Shown here in pieces: positions 31,361 through 38,091 of a stretch of DNA of 39,163 bases. The position numbers and the translations under genes are program-made. Under the pieces are notes generated by a model. It made no database searches. It worked only from the letters and a program-made list of their open reading frames with translations, and was not told the origin of the DNA. The DNA comes from JANNRW01 sp031401815 (GTDB taxonomy: Bacteria > Desulfobacterota > Desulfuromonadia > Geobacterales > DSM-12255), in the NCBI GenBank assembly GCA_031401815.1, contig JANNRW010000082.1:1-39163 (forward strand). Direction: 5' to 3'. Each line of letters begins with the position of its first letter. The stretch's first letter is position 1.

Positions 31361-32857
31361 TCAATAAGTTACGTAACTTATCAGCGTCTTCTCCGGTCTT
31401 TCGATTGGATATTGTTTCATCTCCTCCGCCAACCCTCCCAGAGTTTCCAGCGCCCGCTCCGTCAGCTCCGACCAGAAGGCGGCATTGAGGCGGAAGCAGT
31501 TTTTGTATCTGTCTCCCAACGTGAAGATCGTTCCCGGCGCGATGCCGATCCCCTCCCGCAAGGCCGCCTCGTACAGTTTGAAGGCGTCAAACCCCTCAGG
31601 CAGCTCCACCCAAAGAATATAGCCACCTTCGGGGCGGCTGATCCGTGACCCTGCCGGAAATTGCCGGATAACCGCTTCCCGAACCAGGGCCGTCTGCCGG
31701 GCGTAGACCCGGCGGATCTTCCGCAGATGAAAATCGTAGCCGCCGTTGGTAAGAAACTCGGCGACGGCGAGTTGAGTCGGTGAGGCAGTGGCGATATTCA
31801 AGAGCACCTTCAACTGCGCCACCTTTTCCTTGAACCTTCCTGGTGCGATCCAGCCGACCCGGTAGCCGGGTGCCAAGGTCTTGGAGAAGGAGGAGCAATA
31901 GAGCACCAGCCCCTTTTCATCGAAGGCCTTGGTCGAAGGTGGACGGCTGGGACCGTAGGCCAGATCACCATAGACATCGTCCTCGATCAGGGGAATCTCC
32001 TGTTTTGCCAGCAGCGTGACTAGTTCCCGCTTCTTGTCGTCCGTCATCAGACTGCCGAGGGGATTGTTGAAATTGGCTATGGTGATGCAGGCGCTGACCT
32101 TGTTATGCCGGATGGCATAGTCGAGGACTTCCAAATTCATCCCCTCGCCATTGGAGGGAATCTCCAGCACCTTCAGCCCCATCCACTGGATCGATTTGAG
32201 AAAGGTGGGGTAGACCGGAGAGCCGATGGCCACGGTATCGCCGGGGCGGCAGACGGCCTGGAGCGCCAGGTTCATTGCCTCCACACACCCCGAGGTGATG
32301 ATGATATCCTCGGGAGACAATGAACAGCCGGAATCGAGCGAACGCCTGGCAATCTGTGTGCGCAGCAGTTTGTGCCCCTGATGCGGGGGGTAGGCGATGC
32401 TTTGCAGGCTGAAACGCCTCGCTTCGGAGGCCAGCATCCGGTTCAGCTTGTCGATCGGCAGCAGGTCACAGTTGGGAATTCCTCCGCCAAGCGGCACAAG
32501 CGAGGGATTGCCGATATTGCGCATAACCTCCAGGGCGACATCCCCGATGGTTACCGGATTCGGAGAGAGACCCCTGCCTCTCTCCCTTGAAGTCGACAGG
32601 CCCGCCGGTTCTGCCAACCTGGAGCAAACATAGTATCCCGACTGAGGTCGCGCCTCGATCAGCCCCAGATTTTCCAGCCGGGCATAGGACTCCATGACCG
32701 TGTTGGCGCTGACCCGCAGCTGGCGACTCAGCCCCCGGATCGATGGCACCCGCTCGCCAGCCCGGTAGGTCCCGTTCTTGATCATCCCGCCGATCCTGGC
32801 GGCGACCTCTTCATACCGCAACAGTTCGCCAGCCCCGTTTTGTCCGTTAGTTTTCAT
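31361..32857 (-). CDS. MocR/PdxR-type GntR-aminotransferase regulator
   Basis: This 498-residue fusion has an N-terminal GntR winged helix-turn-helix (IKNGTYRAGERVPSIRGLSRQLRVSANTVMESYARLE) and a C-terminal fold-type I aminotransferase domain with the PLP lysine in SSFSKTLAPGYRVGW and the NFNNPLG motif. Such proteins sense amino acids or PLP derivatives and regulate a divergent gene. I use the ATG at 32857 (MKTNGQNG), since the domain begins right after it; a longer frame to 32941 overlaps the likely operator. It is divergent from an OsmC-like gene, the probable target. The final codons overlap an 18-bp palindrome at 31364-31381. Confidence 0.87.
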   Translation of the reverse strand: MKTNGQNGAGELLRYEEVAARIGGMIKNGTYRAGERVPSIRGLSRQLRVSANTVMESYARLENLGLIEARPQSGYYVCSRLAEPAGLSTSRERGRGLSPNPVTIGDVALEVMRNIGNPSLVPLGGGIPNCDLLPIDKLNRMLASEARRFSLQSIAYPPHQGHKLLRTQIARRSLDSGCSLSPEDIIITSGCVEAMNLALQAVCRPGDTVAIGSPVYPTFLKSIQWMGLKVLEIPSNGEGMNLEVLDYAIRHNKVSACITIANFNNPLGSLMTDDKKRELVTLLAKQEIPLIEDDVYGDLAYGPSRPPSTKAFDEKGLVLYCSSFSKTLAPGYRVGWIAPGRFKEKVAQLKVLLNIATASPTQLAVAEFLTNGGYDFHLRKIRRVYARQTALVREAVIRQFPAGSRISRPEGGYILWVELPEGFDAFKLYEAALREGIGIAPGTIFTLGDRYKNCFRLNAAFWSELTERALETLGGLAEEMKQYPIERPEKTLISYVTY

Positions 32858-32914
32858 GTTGAACAATATATCCTCATCCCGATCGCGAGGCAAATACAGT
32901 TTTGCTGAAAAAAC

Positions 32915-32951
32915 ATGGTAACAGTCACTTTTTGTTCCCAACTGCTACCAT
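32915..32951. promoter_or_regulatory. Inverted repeat in the mocR/osmC divergent region
   Basis: ATGGTAACAG (32915-32924) and CTGCTACCAT (32942-32951) are inverted with one mismatch and a 17-base spacer. The arms resemble the ATACCA/TGGTAT half-sites known for some MocR-family regulators. They lie between the two genes, where an operator controlling both is expected. Confidence 0.45.
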
Positions 32952-33037
32952 AATCAAATCCAGGCATTGCATCTGCACATTTCCTCCGGACGCCTTTATA
33001 GTCAAGGCAGATCAAACCAAAAGTGAAAGGAGGAGTT

Positions 33038-33415
33038 ATGTACAAGGCATCGATTGAAAACAGAGGAGATTCAAGATCCTACGCAAAGACACGGCATGCA
33101 GAGTTCGTGATGGATACGGATGGTAACGGCGCGAACCCGGTGGATACGCTGCTCGCCAGCCTGTGCGGCTGCCTGGGTCATTATGTCAGGGACTACTTGA
33201 CTAAACAGCAGATTTCGCACGGAGAGTTTACGATCAATTCAGATGTAAATTTTACATCTGACAAGTCTCGGCTGGATAAAATCAACGTACTCATAAATCT
33301 GAAAGATGTTGCTCTAACCGACCAGCAATCCGGAGGATTACTGAAATTTTTGGATAACTGCAAAATTCATAAAATTCTGAAGATCAATCCCGGGGTCGCC
33401 ATAACTTTGGGCTGA
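33038..33415 (+). CDS. OsmC/Ohr-family protein
   Basis: This is a 125-residue OsmC-like protein with a Cys-containing helix (Cys43 and Cys45 in LLASLCGCLGHYVRD) and a second family Cys (Cys108 in LDNCKIHKIL), the positions of the peroxide-reducing thiols. OsmC proteins detoxify organic hydroperoxides; the C-G-C arrangement is closer to YhfA-like members whose substrates are less clear. The ATG at 33038 has a strong site (AAAGGAGGAGTT). It is divergent from the MocR regulator. Confidence 0.85.
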   Translation: MYKASIENRGDSRSYAKTRHAEFVMDTDGNGANPVDTLLASLCGCLGHYVRDYLTKQQISHGEFTINSDVNFTSDKSRLDKINVLINLKDVALTDQQSGGLLKFLDNCKIHKILKINPGVAITLG

Positions 33416-33459
33416 AGCTGGATGGTGCTATTCTGATCAAGACCGAAAAGGGGGAGACA

Positions 33460-34215
33460 ATGACTCAGAGTTTATCTGATGCCAAGGCTGCCGATTATGA
33501 AGAGTTGCTGAAAGAGATTCAGGGAATCGCGTGCTGCTTCTCTGCACAGGAGTTAGCGCAGAGATTCGTGGATGTCATATACAAGCGGTTTTGCGACTCT
33601 CTGGTGCTGCTGCGGCTTTTCATCACCGTGCGCTATGATCAGCTGACCGAGAAGGACCGGCGGTTCGTGGACAGCAGGGGGCGGGACACGAGCACTTCCC
33701 ATCTTATCAACTCCGCCACCCCGATCTTCACGCTGCTCGGCACACGGGGAGCGAAGCCGGAGTGGAACGACCGCCGTGCCTCATCGTTTTTCCGCTGCAT
33801 CCCGCTGGCCTCCACCGCGTTTATCTCCTCGCTCTCCATGCTCTCCCGGCAGTTCGAGAGCGTAGGGTTTGACCTTGGCCTAATTGACGCTTGGGAGACG
33901 AAAGTTGCCCCTACTGGGCGCGCGGACCAATATCGCGGCATGCTCTACGTCGGTGACTCTGCAACGGACAGGGATCCGCAGGGCCGAATGGTCGTGCCGA
34001 AGCAGGAGTTCGTGGCCGCCTGCGGCGTCAAGACCAGCCTCGGTTTCGGCAGCGGCTATGCCGGCCATCCAACTCTGGTGACCATGTTCGCCTTTACCAA
34101 TGAATATGTTGAACCGGCTGTGGTCAGGCCGATGACAACCTTGCTTGATCACTATATGAATGTTTCGGAAGAATTGGTCAAACGAGGCAGAGTGTTTCAG
34201 GAACAGGAGAGATAA
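33460..34215 (+). CDS. Conserved hypothetical protein, perhaps GAF-like sensor
   Basis: This is a 251-residue soluble protein with no signal or membrane segment. It opens with a helical region (DAKAADYEELLKEIQGIACCF), then a mixed alpha/beta domain with short hydrophobic strands (CDSLVLLRLFITVRY, PIFTLLGTRG) and ends in a long helix. I do not recognise the family with confidence; the layout loosely recalls a GAF-type ligand-binding domain. The ATG follows AAAAGGGGGAGACA. It follows the OsmC-like gene by 44 bases and probably shares its transcript, and it ends just before attC-like site 3. Confidence 0.7.
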   Translation: MTQSLSDAKAADYEELLKEIQGIACCFSAQELAQRFVDVIYKRFCDSLVLLRLFITVRYDQLTEKDRRFVDSRGRDTSTSHLINSATPIFTLLGTRGAKPEWNDRRASSFFRCIPLASTAFISSLSMLSRQFESVGFDLGLIDAWETKVAPTGRADQYRGMLYVGDSATDRDPQGRMVVPKQEFVAACGVKTSLGFGSGYAGHPTLVTMFAFTNEYVEPAVVRPMTTLLDHYMNVSEELVKRGRVFQEQER

Positions 34216-34239
34216 GATATTATTTACCTTTCTTCAAGT

Positions 34240-34302
34240 GTTCAACGGCTGAGAGCACACCGGCGGCGGGTTTTAGCCGACCGGTGCTGCGCTTTGTTGG
34301 AC
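34240..34302 (+). other. attC-like integron recombination site 3
   Basis: R'' is GTTCAAC (34240-34246) and R' is GTTGGAC (34296-34302); both match consensus. The inner arms GAGCACACCGGCGGC and GCCGACCGGTGCTGC pair with one or two extrahelical bases around GGGTTTTA. The length is 63 bp. It closes cassette 2 and opens cassette 3. Confidence 0.75.
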
Positions 34303-34324
34303 TCTCGATTTTGATGCTGTAGTA

Positions 34325-34360
34325 AAAAGGGGAATGGAGCGTTGATCTCTCTCATTCCCC
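34325..34360 (-). terminator. Intrinsic terminator of the cassette 3 genes
   Basis: On the minus strand the stem GGGGAATG (34360-34353) pairs with CATTCCCC (34336-34329), and a TTTTT run follows directly (34328-34324). It lies about 45 bases past the stop of the small membrane protein, so it ends the two-gene minus-strand transcript. Confidence 0.65.
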
Positions 34361-34405
34361 GCTTTAATGGCAGTACCTTCATATTAGTGTCTTTCGGAGC
34401 CAGTT

Positions 34406-34834
34406 TTACAATTCGTAGCGAGCCTTTTCTGCCTTATAACCTATAATTAAATAAACAACTGAAGGTATAAAAAGAATGGCGTAAGCAACAAACCAATGCA
34501 ACAAAGCGAAAGTAACCAATGATACGAATACTGTTATGATCAATGTGACAGTTAATAATAAGTGCCTATCGTTCACAATAACTTTGATCAGTGGTATAAG
34601 AGTTCTCTTAAATAGTAGTCGTAACAAAATGTAAAGAGGGAATATAATAGTTATGATTGTTGGCCAAACAATTATATCTCCTAAGCTAATTGCGCCATCG
34701 TAATCTGAACGCATTTTTTTTAATTCTCTTTTTATGTTTTCGTCATTAACTCTGTTTATCGGAATTGCCACCTGATAAACAAGTAAAACAGTTGCAACCT
34801 GAAATAATATTATGAAATATATGTCAATATGCAT
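34406..34834 (-). CDS. Small polytopic membrane protein (possible immunity protein)
   Basis: This is a 142-residue protein with about four hydrophobic segments: one near the N-terminus (IDIYFIILFQVATVLLVYQV), a second near GDIIVWPTIITIIFPLYILL, and two in the C-terminal half (LLLTVTLIITVFVSLVTFALL and AYAILFIPSVVYLIIGY). I place the start at 34834, where GAGGGCGGCA precedes the ATG; 34855 is an alternative. It overlaps the end of the large transglutaminase-like gene by 11 bases, so the two are translationally coupled. No family is recognised; an immunity role against the large protein's hydrophobic C-terminus is only a suggestion. The region is AT-rich compared with the polyene cluster. Confidence 0.6.
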   Translation of the reverse strand: MHIDIYFIILFQVATVLLVYQVAIPINRVNDENIKRELKKMRSDYDGAISLGDIIVWPTIITIIFPLYILLRLLFKRTLIPLIKVIVNDRHLLLTVTLIITVFVSLVTFALLHWFVAYAILFIPSVVYLIIGYKAEKARYEL

Positions 34835-37800
34835 TGCCGCCCTCGTAGCATCCATTAACTACTCTATTTGTTGAAATCCCAACCGTTAATCCAAATAAGC
34901 GTTTTATAGGATCAAAGAAGCTGCTATATGGAGGTGGAAACACTCGCATAAAAGTAAATACAGATAAAATTGATATTAGTACAGAAGCTATACAGTTTCT
35001 TACGCCATCACTAGCTTGAGTCGCCAACCAAGCTTGAAAAGCTAAGAAAAACGGCATCAACAATGAAACAATAACTACAGCAATAGGCCCAATTGCCACA
35101 GCTATAGCAAGTAATGCTATAGCTGTTAAAAGCAAGAGAGCAACCAAGAGTATGCCCCCATTTATTCCGCCACTTAGCATGTAAGCTCCTGCCCCGGTTT
35201 CTGGATTAATCACAATGTACCCGCAACCCGTCCACCCATTATAAGAAATGTTTGATTTAGAAACAGTCACCTCTTTCCCGGCATTGACTGCATTTTGGAT
35301 ATCCTCCTTTACCTGTATATCGACTTGAAGCTGGGGTAGAACTGTCGTTATGTTTGTTTCGTTGATAGTGTATATTGGTATGCCTTGGTCATTCGCTATC
35401 TGGAGCGCTTTGACAGCACTTATTCCTTGCGCTGGATTTCCTGGTGTAGAGAAGAGATTCTCGGGCACACTGTGCTCTAGCGCAGAGGATGTCATGCCGC
35501 TTTTGAGCATATATTCTTTGGCAGTGTCAATGTTGCCATCTTTTGGTTTCACCACTTGCATCAGATAGTCTGCATCCATGTTCAGACCACCTGCACTGAC
35601 AAAGCGCGGTATGCCCCACAGACAAGCCACTCTGAGTTGCGTTGCAAAGATGGTCTCTGACGGTAGAGTGATGGCATTCACGCCCATGGTACGGGAGGTA
35701 ATGTAGTTCATGGTGCCAAGTTCGGCATGATAGGCAAGAGCGGTGGTGTAAAGAAGGTCGCCAACAATATCGTCTTTGGTGAGACCGGCAAAATCCTGGT
35801 TCTGGAGTCTTCCTTTGGTGGTTTCCAACTTGGCCTTGAGGGCAGTCAACTGCTCTTGGCTGATTTTCCCAAGGTTCAGTCCTATTGCTTGGTACACCCC
35901 GGCGTCGATATAGTTGACAACCTGACTCGATCCGTACGACGGGTCAGAAAAGGTCATGGTGAAGATATTGGTGCCGCCGAGTCCGACCGGCGCGCCGGTC
36001 GCTACTACCTGACCGTCGATTCGCAGTTCAGGTTTCACGTTGATGAGATAGGCTGGAAGAGAGGAAGGAAGTTCGTTCGGTTGAATCGGTGTGCCGTCCG
36101 CGTGGGGCTTGGGAAGATATGAGTTGACGACCGCTTCGTCTTGAGGAGTGGCGGGAGAATAGCTGAGGGTTATCTTCTTGCCCGCCAGTTCAGGTAGGCT
36201 CTTGGTGATGTTCAGGGATGTGTCTGCGACAGGTGGGGCCTCCGGGTCGATAAATGAAGTATTAATGCCGTCATTTATTACATTAAAGGAAAGTTTGTGG
36301 CGATATGTGTCTGGCAGTTCTGCGAAGGCTACACCCCGGATAGCGTCTCTGTACGGCAGGGTGCCGAGTAAGTAACGATATTCCTTCTTGTCGATCTCTT
36401 TTTTGCCGAGCACGTCGCCAACAGTCGCATTGGGGTGGTTCTGCTGGATGTAGCTCTGTACTCTGGTCTGATAGCCCTGCATGGTCTGCTGGGTGAGGAG
36501 GAAATCAACACCTGTTACGTAACCGGCAGTTTCATTGATAGTGGCGGAGGATTTCAGTTGATTGAGAAACGCCTGTGAGTCGAAAGGAACGGCGGTCTTT
36601 ATGTCGATACCATTGGTGTAAATATACTGCTTATAACTCGGATCGAGCGGTATCCAAGTATCGCCTTTTCCACTTTTATGAACTGCTCCGCGAGAGGGAA
36701 AGTAATGGATCCAGGCTTCAACCCAGACGTGCTCTATTTTGGCCTTGACTATCTTGCCGCCGGATACCAGCCCTTTTGTTGGTATGCCGCCACTGGACAT
36801 AAAATCGAGGGCGGCCAATGGATCAGTGAAGCCCCCGGCCCAATTCATGACTTTCTCTATGGGAAGCTCCAGTGTTCCGGTGACGTAACGGGCGTGGATT
36901 CCTGAAGCGCGTAGGAGGGCGATTAGAAGAGAGGCGTTGTCGAAAGCGTTACCCTGTTTGGTGAGGAGAGTCATGTGGGCTCCTTGAATGGAGCCCCACG
37001 TGGGAACGTATTCGACGTTGTTTCTCACCCATTCGTAAATCTTGACGGGTTTGTACTCAAGTTCTAAAGCTTTGGCCCGTATTTCCGGGGTTAGCTGGAC
37101 ATCGATTGTTTCCGCCAGATCGGCAGGGCCAGCGGGTTCTTTCTTGAGAGGGGTAACAGCGGCGACAGTGCTTGAGGTGAGAATGCCAGCCAACGAACCG
37201 TTTGCAGCGACCATGATTCGCTTTTCTTTTTTCCAGGCGTGTTTGTCCTTTTTGATGTCCCGCTCGAACTCCTCTTTATTCATTCGCGGTTCACGCTTCT
37301 GGGCTTTCGGTTGCCGGTGGGGGAGATTGTTCGGGTCGAGTTTCTGGTGTCGCGATGGGGCTTTTACCCGCTTCAGGTGCTTTTCGACCTTCTCAATTTC
37401 TACCTCTGCTTCTTTCTTGTCCTTTGCTTTCTCGACCCGTTCGATATTGCCTTTCAGCTCGGCGAGGTTATCGTCATGGTTTTTTACGAATTTGTAATGC
37501 CTCTGGAGAATTTCATCGGGTAGCTTCGCGGCTTTGAGTTTCTTTTCCGTCTCGGCAAATTGTTTGCGGATTTCGGGGTCGAGGGTTTCAATCTCGGGTT
37601 TTGCGGCCTTCAGCCGCTGCTTTTTGGTTTCAGTATCCGCCTTCGGGGCGGATATGGCCTCTTGCAGTTCCTCGGTGGCCTTTGCAAAACGCTCTTCCGG
37701 CCCCTCTGATTTCTTTTTCTGCTGCTCCGCCGTCTTTCCTTTTTGCACGGCTTCCTGCGCCGCATGGGCAATGCTGAACACTCCGCCGGATGTCCACGTA

Positions 37801-37850
37801 AATAAGCACAACACTACTGCCGCTATTGTCTTTGAGTATCTACGAAACAT
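34824..37850 (-). CDS. Large exported transglutaminase-like protein lacking the catalytic Cys
   Basis: This is a 1008-residue protein. A signal peptide (about residues 8-30) is followed by a charged, coiled-coil-rich stretch (about 35-215), a transglutaminase-like domain (about 245-410), a long beta-rich region, and a C-terminal block of about three membrane segments from about residue 890. The transglutaminase fold keeps His374 (EHVWVEAW) and Asp403 (IPLDPSY), but the Cys position in GNAFDNASLL is Ala302. From memory, Geobacter-type homologues, sometimes fused to RHS repeats, also lack it. The ATG at 37850 follows AAGGAGAGGATT; a longer frame to 38165 runs into the group II intron and is rejected. 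The small membrane protein downstream overlaps its end. Confidence 0.75.
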   Translation of the reverse strand: MFRRYSKTIAAVVLCLFTWTSGGVFSIAHAAQEAVQKGKTAEQQKKKSEGPEERFAKATEELQEAISAPKADTETKKQRLKAAKPEIETLDPEIRKQFAETEKKLKAAKLPDEILQRHYKFVKNHDDNLAELKGNIERVEKAKDKKEAEVEIEKVEKHLKRVKAPSRHQKLDPNNLPHRQPKAQKREPRMNKEEFERDIKKDKHAWKKEKRIMVAANGSLAGILTSSTVAAVTPLKKEPAGPADLAETIDVQLTPEIRAKALELEYKPVKIYEWVRNNVEYVPTWGSIQGAHMTLLTKQGNAFDNASLLIALLRASGIHARYVTGTLELPIEKVMNWAGGFTDPLAALDFMSSGGIPTKGLVSGGKIVKAKIEHVWVEAWIHYFPSRGAVHKSGKGDTWIPLDPSYKQYIYTNGIDIKTAVPFDSQAFLNQLKSSATINETAGYVTGVDFLLTQQTMQGYQTRVQSYIQQNHPNATVGDVLGKKEIDKKEYRYLLGTLPYRDAIRGVAFAELPDTYRHKLSFNVINDGINTSFIDPEAPPVADTSLNITKSLPELAGKKITLSYSPATPQDEAVVNSYLPKPHADGTPIQPNELPSSLPAYLINVKPELRIDGQVVATGAPVGLGGTNIFTMTFSDPSYGSSQVVNYIDAGVYQAIGLNLGKISQEQLTALKAKLETTKGRLQNQDFAGLTKDDIVGDLLYTTALAYHAELGTMNYITSRTMGVNAITLPSETIFATQLRVACLWGIPRFVSAGGLNMDADYLMQVVKPKDGNIDTAKEYMLKSGMTSSALEHSVPENLFSTPGNPAQGISAVKALQIANDQGIPIYTINETNITTVLPQLQVDIQVKEDIQNAVNAGKEVTVSKSNISYNGWTGCGYIVINPETGAGAYMLSGGINGGILLVALLLLTAIALLAIAVAIGPIAVVIVSLLMPFFLAFQAWLATQASDGVRNCIASVLISILSVFTFMRVFPPPYSSFFDPIKRLFGLTVGISTNRVVNGCYEGGNAY

Positions 37851-37897
37851 AATCCTCTCCTTGCCGTTGAATTTTTCTCTTTGGGTTTCTATTTTTA

Positions 37898-37970
37898 GTT
37901 CAACGGCTCGCGCAGTTGACCCGTTCGGGCAGCCTTTCCGCCCGACCGGTGTCGAACTGCCTGGTTGGGA
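37898..37970 (+). other. Weaker attC-like site 4
   Basis: R'' GTTCAAC (37898-37904) is a full match, but R' GTTGGGA (37964-37970) misses the final pyrimidine. The arms GCAGTTGACCCGTTCGGGC and GCCCGACCGGTGTCGAACTGC pair well around AGCCTTTCC. It lies between the large transglutaminase-like gene and the group II intron. Confidence 0.5.
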
Positions 37971-38053
37971 GTTCGCCTTTTTAGCCTTCTGTCTTTTTAT
38001 TTTTGTCTCGTGTGTCGCGGTAGAGATGCCGGTTACCCGGCACCCCCCGCACA

Positions 38054-38086
38054 GATCCCTGCGGGCGGCTTTCCCGCACAGGGCTC
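38054..38086 (-). ncRNA. Group II intron domain V
   Basis: On the minus strand, GAGCCCTGTGCGGGAAAGCC and the following CGCCCGCAGGGATC fold into a hairpin of about 33 bases with a GAAA-type loop and an internal bulge, the form of the catalytic domain V. It begins 6 bases after the stop codon of the reverse transcriptase gene, the usual position. Confidence 0.75.
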
Positions 38087-38091
38087 CTGCC

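Larger units (their letters stand above)
31340..34296 (+). mobile_element. Integron-type gene cassette 2 (large)
   Basis: The starting box GTTGGAC and ending box GTTCAAC (34240) are complementary except for one G-T pair. At 2957 bp it is much larger than ordinary cassettes. It carries a MocR regulator on the minus strand and, divergently, an OsmC-like gene and an unknown gene on the array strand. The whole may be one cassette, or two or more whose separating attC has been lost. Confidence 0.5.
34297..37964 (+). mobile_element. Integron-type gene cassette 3 (very large, candidate)
   Basis: The starting box GTTGGAC and the ending box GTTCAAC (37898) are complementary except for one G-T pair, the same relation as in cassette 2. 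At about 3.7 kb it would be an unusually large cassette. It carries only two genes, both on the strand opposite to the usual cassette direction. The right end depends on the weaker site 4. Confidence 0.4.
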
